Positions 9,432 through 17,970 of a stretch of 64,000 bases of DNA are shown here, piece after piece. Location: the NCBI GenBank assembly GCA_910578035.1, contig CAJTOB010000009.1:4313-68312 (forward strand), in the 5' to 3' direction. The translations under genes and the position numbers were made by a program. Position 1 is the stretch's first letter. Every line of letters starts with the position of its first letter. The stretch is from an uncultured Muribaculaceae bacterium (GTDB taxonomy: Bacteria; Bacteroidota; Bacteroidia; Bacteroidales; Muribaculaceae). The notes beneath the pieces were generated by a model, which was not told the DNA's origin, did not search any database, and saw only the letters and a list, made by a program, of their open reading frames with translations.

Positions 9432-10376
9432 TTATTTTATGTAGGGTATATACTTCCCATATCCCTCTGCTTCCATTTTTTCGAGAGGAATGAAGCGGAG
9501 CGAGGCCGAGTTTATACAGTAGCGGAGGCCGCCGGCTTCGGCAGGACCGTCGGGGAACACATGGCCTAAATGAGCACCCGATGAAGAAGATTTCACTTCG
9601 GTGCGGACACGGCCATATGAAGTGTCTATGCTTTCGTCGATAAGAGTTTCGTCTATCGGGCGCGTGAAGGCCGGCCATCCGCAGCCTGAATTATACTTAT
9701 TGGTAGACAGAAAGAGGGGAGTACCGTCTGTGATGTCTACATATATGCCCTTACGGAATTCATTGTCATATTCGTTTGTGAACGGACGTTCGGTAGCTGC
9801 ATTCTGAGTCACTTCCCACTGAAGGGGTGTCAGACGCTTACGCAGTTCGCTTTTATCAACTTTGGTGGTGCGCGCGGCAATCTCTTTGGCCTCTTTGAAA
9901 AGAGCCGGGTTCACGTGGCAGTAGCCGCCTGGATTTTTATAGAGATAATCCTGATGGTAATCTTCGGCCGGATAAAAGTTTTTCAGAGGCAAGCACTCGA
10001 TTGCAATCGGCTCGCTGTAGCGGCGCTGCAGCGTGGCAAGGTCGGTTTCAATCACGGCAGCATCAGCCGGGTCGGTATAATATATGCCTGTGCGGTACTG
10101 TGTGCCGCGGTCGCCTCCCTGGCGGTTTACCGACAGCGGGTCTATGCTCTTGAAATATAGTTGCAGAAGGTCTGTGAGACCGACGCTGTCGGGGTCGTAT
10201 TCAACTTTGACGGCTTCGGCGGCGCCTGTGCGCCCTGTGCAGACTTGTTCGTACGAAGGGTTGGCTATTGAGCTGTTTGCATAGCCGGCTACAGTGGAAT
10301 CCACGCCTGGCACCAGCGAAAAAAGGTGTGCGGTGCCCCAGAAGCAGCCGCCCGCAATATATATTGTCTTCAGCAT
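9432..10376 (-). CDS. msrAB: Fused peptide methionine sulfoxide reductase MsrA/MsrB
   Basis: This is a 314-residue fusion. The N-terminal MsrA domain has GCFWG with the catalytic Cys at residue 11, and reduces methionine-S-sulfoxide. The C-terminal MsrB domain has SGCGWPAF and the catalytic RYCINSASLRF, and reduces the R form. The two CxxC zinc sites of many MsrB proteins are absent ('YVDITDGTPLF' stands in the first position), as in other zinc-free fused MsrB domains. No signal peptide is seen, so it is probably cytoplasmic. The frame is open to 10400, but a TATCTTTG promoter box lies directly above that ATG, so I use the internal ATG at 10376 (10382 is also possible). Confidence 0.92.
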   Translation of the reverse strand: MLKTIYIAGGCFWGTAHLFSLVPGVDSTVAGYANSSIANPSYEQVCTGRTGAAEAVKVEYDPDSVGLTDLLQLYFKSIDPLSVNRQGGDRGTQYRTGIYYTDPADAAVIETDLATLQRRYSEPIAIECLPLKNFYPAEDYHQDYLYKNPGGYCHVNPALFKEAKEIAARTTKVDKSELRKRLTPLQWEVTQNAATERPFTNEYDNEFRKGIYVDITDGTPLFLSTNKYNSGCGWPAFTRPIDETLIDESIDTSYGRVRTEVKSSSSGAHLGHVFPDGPAEAGGLRYCINSASLRFIPLEKMEAEGYGKYIPYIK

Positions 10377-10401
10377 AATCATTTTTTTAAGTATAAACAT
10401 T

Positions 10402-10409
10402 CAAAGATA
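10402..10409 (-). promoter_or_regulatory. Probable -7 box for msrAB
   Basis: TATCTTTG on the minus strand, 26 nt before the chosen msrAB start. No good TTTG lies at -33. It is divergent from the promoter of the next gene. Confidence 0.45.
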
Positions 10410-10441
10410 CTCAAATAGTTTCGGAATCACATAAAAAAGGC

Positions 10442-10449
10442 TACCTTTG
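10442..10449 (+). promoter_or_regulatory. -7 box for the uncharacterised gene at 10468
   Basis: TACCTTTG with TTTC 19 nt upstream (10419-10422). The box overlaps the TTG that would otherwise look like a start codon at 10447, so translation must begin further down. Confidence 0.6.
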
Positions 10450-10467
10450 TATGAATTAAAAAACTAT

Positions 10468-12027
10468 ATGGCAAAGAATAAGAAAAACCAGCCGAAACCA
10501 TTTAAAAAGTCAGCCATAACTTTGGCAGAGTTCCGCTCTAGTCATTTTTTAGGCAAAGGATTTAATACAGATATGTATTATGTCGGTTTTGCCAACACTC
10601 TCTATCCTATACTGAAGAAGATGATAGGAGAGAATTCGAAATTCAGTGATGCTGCTGTCCGCAATTTGGTGTTGAACCTGGTATGCTATCTTGAAGACCT
10701 TGTGTCGCAAACGGGTGTATGGGAAGCGTTTGTGTCGTTGCATAAAAAGAAATATGGCAGAGAAATGCCTTTTTTTGATACCGACGACGAATACTATAGT
10801 CGTGAGTTTCCTTGTGTGCAGGCTATATGTTTTCTTATTTGGTTTACATTGAACGGTTATTCATCCGATACATTCCTTAATCCTTGTAATCCGTTTACCA
10901 GGATAATGGCCGAAGCACTAACGCCTATGCTTATGGATGCCTATGACAACGCACCTGATACTCCCGGCCGACCTAAGCTGTTGCCGGAAGATGAGCTTAA
11001 AGTACCTCTGTTTTATCAGATAAGAAATCTTTGTTACTGGCTCTGTACAAGATGCTATCTAACCCGTATTCGCGATACTGAGTCAATTTCGACACAACTT
11101 GAGGCCGTTGCATCAGATTTCTTTGGAATGGAGGATACCTCATATATTAAAGAGGCATATCTTTCCTTTAATACCAAAATCGGGCCTCTTGGCATAAAGC
11201 CACAGGAATGGCTGGAGGAAATACTGGAATTGTATCCTGAAGAAGGCGAGAATCAATTCATTCACTTGGTGAAAGGTCTGGAATCCTTGCCATATTCGAT
11301 TTATACCTATAGAGAGGTAAGGAAGGACGGTGCAATTCTCAGAGCCTTAAATGGCGATGAAATGAATCTGTCGGCCTATACGATGCCAAATTTAGAAATG
11401 CCATCTGGAGTGGCTCCCGGTGGTTCTGCTTTTATGTCGTTGGTTTTATTTGATGGGCAGTGGATGCTCAATGGCCTCGGCATGCAGGGTGCTCCGGCCG
11501 AATTATATCAAAAAGCCCGTGAGAATTGGCTGAAAAACAATGAAGACAGGAAGTGTACATACGATTTAATGTTCAAACGTCTAAAAAAGAAGCGGATTGG
11601 AATATGCTCCGGGTATGATGACTATATCAGTATGTTTCCGGAGATAGACCGTGAACGCTTCATGAATGTGCCCGATGATATCAAAAATTGCGAAAATCTT
11701 CTATATTTCCTAAACAGTGATTCGACACTTACATTCCTGCCTAAATGGGGGCGGTGTGTAAAACTACGCGGCAATAAATTCTATGACAAGAAAGAAGCCG
11801 AGGAAGACGCGCTGTGCCTGATTCTGGACCATGATCTTACCACGCCGGAAATGAGGTCTTGCCTTATTGACAATAATCTGGTGCCTGATGCAGCCTTAAA
11901 CTCTCTTGAGTCTGTTAATGCGGGCAAGACTCTCTTTCAGAACAACATAAGGTTTTTGAATGACTATGTCGGTCGCGACGGTGTCGAAGTTTTTTCAGAA
12001 GATATGAATCTTGCAGACGAAAAATAA
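10468..12027 (+). CDS. Uncharacterised protein, possibly DUF3843-like
   Basis: A 519-residue protein without signal peptide or membrane helices, so probably cytoplasmic. The N-terminus is basic. The segment from residue 31 (FNTDMYYVGFANTLYPIL) and the stretch CYLEDLVSQTGVWEAF resemble what I recall of the Bacteroidota DUF3843 family, but I cannot verify this. A Cys-rich helix NLCYWLCTRC lies at 187-196. No nucleotide-binding or nuclease motif is visible. The gene reads visibly richer in A/T than its neighbours, which may mark transfer or low expression. I chose ATG 10468 over TTG 10447 because the latter overlaps the promoter. The epimerase-like gene follows after 6 nt and is probably co-transcribed. 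Confidence 0.6.
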   Translation: MAKNKKNQPKPFKKSAITLAEFRSSHFLGKGFNTDMYYVGFANTLYPILKKMIGENSKFSDAAVRNLVLNLVCYLEDLVSQTGVWEAFVSLHKKKYGREMPFFDTDDEYYSREFPCVQAICFLIWFTLNGYSSDTFLNPCNPFTRIMAEALTPMLMDAYDNAPDTPGRPKLLPEDELKVPLFYQIRNLCYWLCTRCYLTRIRDTESISTQLEAVASDFFGMEDTSYIKEAYLSFNTKIGPLGIKPQEWLEEILELYPEEGENQFIHLVKGLESLPYSIYTYREVRKDGAILRALNGDEMNLSAYTMPNLEMPSGVAPGGSAFMSLVLFDGQWMLNGLGMQGAPAELYQKARENWLKNNEDRKCTYDLMFKRLKKKRIGICSGYDDYISMFPEIDRERFMNVPDDIKNCENLLYFLNSDSTLTFLPKWGRCVKLRGNKFYDKKEAEEDALCLILDHDLTTPEMRSCLIDNNLVPDAALNSLESVNAGKTLFQNNIRFLNDYVGRDGVEVFSEDMNLADEK

Positions 12028-12033
12028 AATACG

Positions 12034-12915
12034 ATGAGACAGACGCTTAAGAACGACCTACTGACGGTCGAAATAGATTCGTTCGGAGCAGAGCTCCAGA
12101 GTATAACGAGCAATACAACACATTATAGCTATCTATGGCACGGCGACAAGACCTACTGGGGCCGTCGTTCGCCGGTACTGTTTCCGCTTGTAGGCTCCGT
12201 CTGGAACGGAAAGTACCGTATGGACGGCAAAGAGTTTGCTCTCGGGCAGCACGGTTTTGCCCGAGACCGAGAGTTTACGGTCGTTGAAGATTGCCCCGAG
12301 GACGAGGCGTGGTTCTGTCTGGAGGCCGACGACAGCACTCTCGAGCTATATCCGCGCCGTTTCCGCCTTGAGATAGGCTATCGTCTGCAAGGTGAGCGTA
12401 TTACTGTGATGTGGCGCGTCTCCAATCTCGACGACAAGCCTATGGCATTTCATATCGGGGCCCACCCGGCATTCAACTATCCCGAGTTCAACGCCGCAGA
12501 CCCGGTGCATGCCTATGTACTTTTCGACAGACAGGAAATCGCTACCCAGCGCATTGCCGAAAAGGGCTGTGTCGGTGACGGCGAGTTTGCAGTGTCGCTC
12601 GACAGCGAGCACATGCTGCCGCTTACCGGCGAGACATTCGAGCACAATGCCCTTATTCTTGCCGACAGCCAGGTGCGCCGGGTGTCGCTTCTCGACAAGG
12701 CTCGTCGCCCCTATCTGTCCTTGCTTTTCAATGCACCTCTGGTAGGTCTCTGGGCGCCTTCTCCTTCAGCTCCTTTTATGTGTGTGGAGCCCTGGTGGGG
12801 CCGTTGCGACCGAGCCGGGTTCGAAGGTGACTTCTCAGAGCGCGAATATACCAATATCATAGCTCCCGGAGAGACCTTCCGTGCTCAATATATGATAATT
12901 ATTGAAGATGTCTGA
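12034..12915 (+). CDS. Aldose 1-epimerase family protein (LacX-like)
   Basis: A 293-residue galactose-mutarotase-fold protein. It contains LGQHGFARDREF, GAHPAFNYP and a C-terminal EPWWGRCD segment, the pattern of the LacX-like subgroup. These enzymes interconvert the alpha and beta anomers of sugars or sugar phosphates. No signal peptide is seen, so it acts in the cytoplasm. The substrate cannot be read from the sequence. It lies 6 nt after an uncharacterised gene and 2 nt before the TPR-HTH regulator. Confidence 0.85.
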   Translation: MRQTLKNDLLTVEIDSFGAELQSITSNTTHYSYLWHGDKTYWGRRSPVLFPLVGSVWNGKYRMDGKEFALGQHGFARDREFTVVEDCPEDEAWFCLEADDSTLELYPRRFRLEIGYRLQGERITVMWRVSNLDDKPMAFHIGAHPAFNYPEFNAADPVHAYVLFDRQEIATQRIAEKGCVGDGEFAVSLDSEHMLPLTGETFEHNALILADSQVRRVSLLDKARRPYLSLLFNAPLVGLWAPSPSAPFMCVEPWWGRCDRAGFEGDFSEREYTNIIAPGETFRAQYMIIIEDV

Positions 12916-12917
12916 AT

Positions 12918-13889
12918 ATGAGGTGGCTGCCATATCTGATTGTTGTGCTCCTTGCTACGGCATGTTCTTATTCGGGCGTTCACTCGGGCCGAGGCTTCGA
13001 CGAGGCCGAGGCGCTGATACAGACCGACCCTGCGGCCGCTCTTGAAAAGCTGAATGCCTACGACCTAAGCCGTTTCGACGATTCGGCAACAATGGCCCGC
13101 TGGGCTTTGCTCTATAGCGAGGCTCTTGCCGTCAACAATCTGACAGCACCGACCGATACAATTGTCAACATAGCCATAGATTATTACGGCCGTCATGGCC
13201 GTAACGATGAATTCCGTCGCGCCTCGCGGCTGAAAGCTCTGATACAGGCAGGCGAACGACGCGACGAGCTTGCTACCGCCCTCTATCTGCAGAAAGAGAA
13301 GGAGTTTATGCTTTATAAGGAGCGCTCTGTGCGCGGATTGTATATTGCGGCATGCGCTATTGTTCTGATACTGGCCGGCGGCGTCATTGTGTGGCAGCAT
13401 CAACGGCTTAAAATCAAGAATCTTGAGAATAATGCTCTGATAAGCGAGGCTTCTGGCCTGCGCGATGAGTGTTCGGCTCTATCAACGAAGCTCAATGGCT
13501 CTCTTGCTAACCGCTTCGGCGTGATAGACGAACTTTGCCAGACTTACTATGAGTCGCAAGGCACTAAAACGGAGAAAAAAGCTATTATTGACAAGGTTAA
13601 ATCGCAAATCGATGCCTTGAAAGCCGATGAAGGTCTTTTTGCAGAAATGGAGCACTCCGTCAATGCCTGCCGAAACGATTTGCTGTCGCTCCTTAAGGAA
13701 GAATGGCCGGACATAAAGCCCGACGATTATCGTCTGGAAGTCTATCTGGCCTCCGGGCTTTCCAACCGCACAATTGCGCTTCTGATAGGGGAGAGCATAG
13801 ACGTGGTGTATAAACGGAAATCGAGGCTCAAAGCACGCCTCTCGGCGTCTGCACTGCCTCATTCCGGGCTCTTTCTATCGGTTTTTTGA
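12918..13889 (+). CDS. Membrane-spanning TPR lipoprotein with C-terminal HTH (transcription regulator)
   Basis: A 323-residue protein with a lipobox-like signal (LLATACSY, Cys at 16), a TPR-like helical region (about 25-135), a single membrane helix (about 142-163), a charged coiled coil, and a C-terminal LuxR/GerE-like helix-turn-helix (YLASGLSNRTIALLIGES, about 275-312). In Bacteroidota, proteins of this build are thought to sense something in the periplasm and bind DNA directly. Here the cytoplasmic HTH follows the helix, so signal transfer across the membrane without a kinase is implied. It lies just upstream of an outer-membrane receptor gene, which is a natural target candidate. A terminator follows it. 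Function is inferred from architecture. Confidence 0.7.
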   Translation: MRWLPYLIVVLLATACSYSGVHSGRGFDEAEALIQTDPAAALEKLNAYDLSRFDDSATMARWALLYSEALAVNNLTAPTDTIVNIAIDYYGRHGRNDEFRRASRLKALIQAGERRDELATALYLQKEKEFMLYKERSVRGLYIAACAIVLILAGGVIVWQHQRLKIKNLENNALISEASGLRDECSALSTKLNGSLANRFGVIDELCQTYYESQGTKTEKKAIIDKVKSQIDALKADEGLFAEMEHSVNACRNDLLSLLKEEWPDIKPDDYRLEVYLASGLSNRTIALLIGESIDVVYKRKSRLKARLSASALPHSGLFLSVF

Positions 13890-13940
13890 GTGCGGTCAGA
13901 TTATTTTGAATAGTAGCCTTGTAATGGCTTGATATATAGC

Positions 13941-13973
13941 GCGGTCTGAGCTTAGTGGTCAGGCCGCTTTTTT
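13941..13973 (+). terminator. Intrinsic terminator after the TPR-HTH regulator
   Basis: A stem of nine pairs (GCGGTCTGA with TCAGGCCGC, one G-U) with a 9-nt loop, followed by a run of T. It separates the regulator from the receptor gene downstream. Confidence 0.75.
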
Positions 13974-14003
13974 GTATTATATGGCTTCATAGCGATAATT
14001 TTG
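13972..14003 (+). promoter_or_regulatory. Promoter for the outer-membrane receptor gene
   Basis: TTG (13972-13974), 21 nt, then TAATTTTG (13996-14003), 17 nt before the ATG at 14021. Confidence 0.55.
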
Positions 14004-14020
14004 CCATAAAAAATATCGCT

Positions 14021-16093
14021 ATGAAACGTACAATACTATTCTTTGGTTTATCGTTGCTTGCAAGCACTGTTATGCTTGCAGAGGAGCTTGCCGACAGTCT
14101 GATTCAAGAGTTGCATGAAGTTGTCGTCACTGCAAATCAACCGGCTACACGGCTCGTCGGTACGACCCTTGTATCTACCATTCCCGGTTCAAATCTTTCC
14201 GAGCTCGGAAACGCTCTCGACGTCCTTGCCCAGTTGCCGATGATAAAGGTGCTGGACAATGCTGTAAGTGTCATCGGCAAGAGCAATATCGAAATCTATA
14301 TCGACGGGCGCCCTATGCGCGACGAGACCGAATTGCAGCGCTTGCTCTCGTCTAATCTCAAAAAGGTGGAGCTGCTTATGGCGCCGGGTGCGGCCTATGA
14401 GAGTACTACAGGCGCAGTACTGAAAATCACGACCAAACGTAATTTCGTTCAGGGTCTGTCGATGACCGACCGTTTGCAGCTGCAACGTCGGCGTAAGTGG
14501 TCGGTGATGGATTATCTCGATATAAGCTATCGGTCGGGGAGCTGGGAAGTTTTTCTGAACGGAACTGTCAATCGCGACAATTCTGTGATAAAAGGACGTA
14601 CTATAAACAGTCTTGTCTTTGAGGGAAGTCCGACAACGTTAGGCAGCAGCCAGTATAACGAATATCCGACCTTGACGGGTGCGGTAAAAGCCGGTTTCAA
14701 TTATACAAAGGATTCGCAGTCGTTCGGAGCGTATTATCGCTTCAACCCTGAGCGGGGAGATTTCAGCAACACAGGCACAGAGTGGTATGACGGCAATCCG
14801 GCCTTGAACAGGGTTATAGACCGCCGTATCCGTTCTCACAGTCATCTTGCTTCCTTATACTATGAAAACACGTTTGCCGACAAGTATGTGCTCCATTTCG
14901 ACGGCGATTTCAAACGTTCGGTCGCCGACAATGATGTTGCCACCACATATCCCGAATCGGTGAGTCAGGACGTCAAATCCTCTGATAAGCGCAATTCGAC
15001 ACTCTTGGCCGCTAAACTCTACCTGAATTTCCCGTTGTGGAACGGCGATTTTACAGTTGGAACGCAGGATAGTCACACCCATACAAAACTTGACTATCGC
15101 ATGCTCAACACCCAAGTAGAGCAGTATATACCGTCTTCTGTTACAGATGCGAAGCAGATTTCGGCAGCCTTGTTTGCTTCATGGTCGCGAATTTTCGGCA
15201 AATTCTCGCTTACGGCCGGTGCGAGATATGAATATGTAGACTACGACTTCCGCACAGATGGCAAGCGCGATGACGATGTGAGCCGCCGCGACCATATGCT
15301 CACCCCCGATGTGTCGCTTGGATATTCGTTCGGCGATGATGCCCAGATAAGCCTAAGCTATAAAATGGCTACTGTAAAGCCCCCGTATTCGCAGCTTACA
15401 GGGTCGCTGAGCTATGTCGGCCTCCACGAAATCGAGGGCGGAAATCCGGCTTTGCGCGACGAGCGCATGCACAACGTGCAGCTCTTCGGCATGTGGAAAG
15501 ACTTCATGATACAGGCAGATTACCGCCGCAGTATCGACAGCTATGCCTATGTCAAGCAGCTCTATCCGGCCGACAATCTTCAGTTGCTGATGCACCCGGT
15601 GAATATAGATGTGTCGGCACTGAGTCTCTATCTTGTATGGAGCAAGGCTGTGCGCCGCTGGACGCCCAATGTGACACTCGGCATGTATGGACAGAGGCTT
15701 GCTCTTGGCGGCATGCGCTATGACAAACCGATTTTTTCCTATTATTTCGACAATACTTTTGCTTTGCCGCATGGCTGGACAATCACAGCCAATATCAGCG
15801 GACAGACCAAGGGCGATATGCACACAAACCGCTTCGGCGCAACCTGGTTTACAATGGACGCATCTGTCGGCAAAAGTTTTTTCGACAAAACGTTTCAAGT
15901 GAAGCTGTCGGCCACCGATATATTCAATACGGCAAGCAACGACTGGACAATGAATACTTTCGGGGTTACGGTAGATAAGCGTCAGAGCTACGACCGCCGC
16001 GGCATAATGCTTGCTCTTACCTATAGCTTCCAGCCACGAAAAAGCAGATATAAAGGCAACGCAGCCTCACAATCTGAGCTGAATCGTCTATGA
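14021..16093 (+). CDS. Outer-membrane beta-barrel receptor (TonB-dependent receptor-like)
   Basis: A 690-residue outer-membrane protein with a signal peptide (MKRTILFFGLSLLASTVMLA), a HEVVVTA segment that resembles a TonB box, a plug domain (about 45-150, with NIEIYIDGRP and VELLMAPGAAYESTTGAVLKI), and a long beta-barrel ending in an aromatic strand region. The carboxypeptidase-like N-terminal extension of SusC proteins is absent and no SusD follows, so this is not a glycan SusCD pair. It fits the outer-membrane beta-barrel family common in Bacteroidota. The substrate is unknown. The frame is open upstream to 13955, but a promoter box lies in that stretch, so ATG 14021 is used. The upstream TPR-HTH regulator may control it. 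Confidence 0.8.
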   Translation: MKRTILFFGLSLLASTVMLAEELADSLIQELHEVVVTANQPATRLVGTTLVSTIPGSNLSELGNALDVLAQLPMIKVLDNAVSVIGKSNIEIYIDGRPMRDETELQRLLSSNLKKVELLMAPGAAYESTTGAVLKITTKRNFVQGLSMTDRLQLQRRRKWSVMDYLDISYRSGSWEVFLNGTVNRDNSVIKGRTINSLVFEGSPTTLGSSQYNEYPTLTGAVKAGFNYTKDSQSFGAYYRFNPERGDFSNTGTEWYDGNPALNRVIDRRIRSHSHLASLYYENTFADKYVLHFDGDFKRSVADNDVATTYPESVSQDVKSSDKRNSTLLAAKLYLNFPLWNGDFTVGTQDSHTHTKLDYRMLNTQVEQYIPSSVTDAKQISAALFASWSRIFGKFSLTAGARYEYVDYDFRTDGKRDDDVSRRDHMLTPDVSLGYSFGDDAQISLSYKMATVKPPYSQLTGSLSYVGLHEIEGGNPALRDERMHNVQLFGMWKDFMIQADYRRSIDSYAYVKQLYPADNLQLLMHPVNIDVSALSLYLVWSKAVRRWTPNVTLGMYGQRLALGGMRYDKPIFSYYFDNTFALPHGWTITANISGQTKGDMHTNRFGATWFTMDASVGKSFFDKTFQVKLSATDIFNTASNDWTMNTFGVTVDKRQSYDRRGIMLALTYSFQPRKSRYKGNAASQSELNRL

Positions 16094-16120
16094 TTGTCGG
16101 AAAATCGCTATCTTTACATT

Positions 16121-16813
16121 ATGATAGCGAGTAGAGAACAATTGGAAAAAACGGCCCTGCATTATGGCATGCTGCCGTTCTTCGCAAATCGCATCGCCGG
16201 GTTTTCTGTCGAGGAGATGGCCGCACCAGGAATGCTCTTTGGCGAAGAATGCGACGATTATGGCTGCTGGGATTGGAAGGGGCCAGTAATCAGGGAAATG
16301 AAGCTCGCCTATGGCAAGTTTTTTCGCCGTAAGGCCGGCTTTGTTGCTCTCGATTTATTACCTGATTTCATAAATTATCGCCGCGCTGCATATCCAATAG
16401 AGCCAGATTCGCAAGAGGCGTTGATTCTCGACATAATCCGCAGGCATGAGGCACTGTCTTCAACAGAGCTGAAGCGCATGATTTTCGGCGCGTCGACGCG
16501 TAAACGGCAAGTCGGAGAACTTGCCGATATTCTTGACCGTACCAAGCCTAAGCGCCACAGCCTCGAGGGGCCGCTGCAGCGTCTCCAGATGGGTGGCTAC
16601 GTGGTGATTGCCGATTTCGAATATAAATATACCGCGGCAGGCGAACGCTATGGCTTCGGAGTGGCCCTCTATACCACACCCGAGGCAATCTACGGAAAAT
16701 CAATTGTATGCGCCGACCGAACTCCGCTGCAGTCGCTGGCTTTCCTGATAAAAAAAATGTCGGAGAACTTGCCGGACGTCTCTCTCGGGGAGATACATCA
16801 GATATTAAAATAA
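16121..16813 (+). CDS. AlkZ-related protein (winged-helix DNA glycosylase-like)
   Basis: A 230-residue protein matching what I know of Bacteroidota 'AlkZ-related' proteins: LPFF.N.I.GFS.EE near the start, CWDWKGPVIRE, YGKFFRRKAGF, and the C-terminal RLQMGGYVVIADFEYK followed by YGFGVALYTTPE. AlkZ/YcaQ glycosylases unhook DNA interstrand crosslinks, but the key QxQ catalytic motif of AlkZ is not seen, so enzymatic activity is uncertain. The reading frame can start at a TTG at 16094, but a TATCTTTA promoter-like box covers 16109-16116, so ATG 16121 is preferred. Confidence 0.7.
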   Translation: MIASREQLEKTALHYGMLPFFANRIAGFSVEEMAAPGMLFGEECDDYGCWDWKGPVIREMKLAYGKFFRRKAGFVALDLLPDFINYRRAAYPIEPDSQEALILDIIRRHEALSSTELKRMIFGASTRKRQVGELADILDRTKPKRHSLEGPLQRLQMGGYVVIADFEYKYTAAGERYGFGVALYTTPEAIYGKSIVCADRTPLQSLAFLIKKMSENLPDVSLGEIHQILK

Positions 16814-16825
16814 CAGTTAAAACTA

Positions 16826-16855
16826 TTGTATTTTCGTTTAAAAATAGTAATTTTG
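16826..16855 (+). promoter_or_regulatory. Promoter for the DUF805 gene
   Basis: TTG (16826-16828), 19 nt, then TAATTTTG (16848-16855), with a 37-nt A/T-rich leader before the ATG at 16893. Confidence 0.65.
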
Positions 16856-16892
16856 CGTTATATGAATCTTTAACCTTAAAAAAAAATCTGTT

Positions 16893-17270
16893 ATGAATCA
16901 GTATCAAGTACCTTTCGTAGACGCTGTTAAGCGTGCTGTGACAGTGAATTACTGCAACTTCAACGGACGCTCTTCCCGTTCAGAGTATTGGTGGTATGCT
17001 CTTGCTGTTGCTATTCTCAATGTGGTGATTTCGACAGTGCTGTCTGGTAGCCCCTCTGTTATGCAGGCTGTATCGGGTGTGATTACCCTCGGTCTTCTTC
17101 TTCCCGGTCTTGGTCTGGCTGTCCGTCGTCTCCACGACATCAACAAAAGCGGCTGGTATCTTCTGCTTGCCCTGATTCCCATCGTTGGAGCTATCATTCT
17201 CATCGTATGGTTCTGCAAGGAAAGCGAGCCTCAGACCAACCAGTACGGCCCCGTACCCAACGTCGCATAA
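16893..17270 (+). CDS. DUF805 family small membrane protein
   Basis: A 125-residue protein with a cytosolic start containing the family motif FNGRSSRSEYWWY, then three hydrophobic segments, and the second motif AVRRLHDINKSGWY between helices 2 and 3. A KESEPQTNQYGP tail follows. DUF805 proteins are widespread inner-membrane proteins of unknown function. It is monocistronic here, with its own promoter and a strong terminator. Confidence 0.92.
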   Translation: MNQYQVPFVDAVKRAVTVNYCNFNGRSSRSEYWWYALAVAILNVVISTVLSGSPSVMQAVSGVITLGLLLPGLGLAVRRLHDINKSGWYLLLALIPIVGAIILIVWFCKESEPQTNQYGPVPNVA

Positions 17271-17293
17271 CGCAAATTCTCTCTTATATATGA

Positions 17294-17322
17294 AGGAGCT
17301 GCCGGGCGGTAGCTCCTTTTTT
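17294..17322 (+). terminator. Intrinsic terminator after the DUF805 gene
   Basis: GGAGCT pairs with AGCTCC around a 10-nt loop, followed by six T. Confidence 0.85.
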
Positions 17323-17346
17323 ATTTCATATATCGTCTTTTTTTGT

Positions 17347-17354
17347 TATTTTTG
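17347..17354 (+). promoter_or_regulatory. Possible -7 box for the zeta-kinase gene
   Basis: TATTTTTG, 40 nt before the ATG at 17395. No clear -33 element. Confidence 0.35.
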
Positions 17355-17394
17355 CGTTATATAAGCGTATGGCGTATAAAGGCGCCTTTGCATT

Positions 17395-17970
17395 ATGGAC
17401 CAGGAACCAAGGCTCTACATCATCGCCGGCTGCAACGGCGCCGGCAAAACAACCGCTTCGATGGCAGTGTTGCCCGACATTCTCAAATGCCGGGATTTCG
17501 TCAACGCCGACGAGATTGCCAAGGGGCTGTCGCCCTTCGACCCTTCTGCTGTGGCTTTTGTGGCGGGGCGTCTCATGCTTACCCGCATATCGCTGCTGAT
17601 GAGAGAGCGCAAGACTTTCGCTATCGAAACCACTCTCGCAACAGGTACCTACCGCCATCTCGTGAGCCGCGCGCATGCCGAGGGCTATCAGGTTGTGTTG
17701 CTCTTCTTCTGGCTGCCGTCGCCTGAAATGGCTGTGGAGCGTGTGGCCAAGCGTGTGAGCGAGGGCGGACACAATATACCGACCGACGTTGTCTACCGTC
17801 GCTATCAGAAGGGGCTCGAGAACCTTTTTGAGGTTTTTATGCCTATTGTCGATGCGTGGATGATATTCGATAACAGCGCAGAGTCCACACTCGTGGCCCA
17901 CGACTTCAAGATAGTCAATCCGGAACTTTTTGAAAAAATAAAACAGCAATGTCGGAAGAAGAAAAATTAG
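17395..17970 (+). CDS. Zeta-toxin-family P-loop kinase
   Basis: A 191-residue P-loop protein of the zeta toxin family. Walker A AGCNGAGKTT is at residues 11-20, followed by FVNADEIAKGL (the Asp sits where zeta toxins place the catalytic base), AIETTLA, and a LID-like Arg-rich segment (ERVAKRVSEGGHN...RRYQKGL). Classical zeta toxins phosphorylate UDP-N-acetylamino sugars and block wall synthesis, and their antitoxin lies upstream. Here nothing suitable lies upstream. Instead a 64-residue gene overlaps the 3' end by 22 nt, so the order is reversed. It may be a toxin of a toxin-antitoxin pair or a metabolic small-molecule kinase. The sequence alone does not decide. Confidence 0.8.
   Translation: MDQEPRLYIIAGCNGAGKTTASMAVLPDILKCRDFVNADEIAKGLSPFDPSAVAFVAGRLMLTRISLLMRERKTFAIETTLATGTYRHLVSRAHAEGYQVVLLFFWLPSPEMAVERVAKRVSEGGHNIPTDVVYRRYQKGLENLFEVFMPIVDAWMIFDNSAESTLVAHDFKIVNPELFEKIKQQCRKKKN

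Noticed and set aside
17343..17726. Plus-strand frame of 127 codons overlapping the zeta-type kinase
   Set aside because: Arg- and Pro-rich out-of-frame translation of the kinase gene, with no sensible domain.
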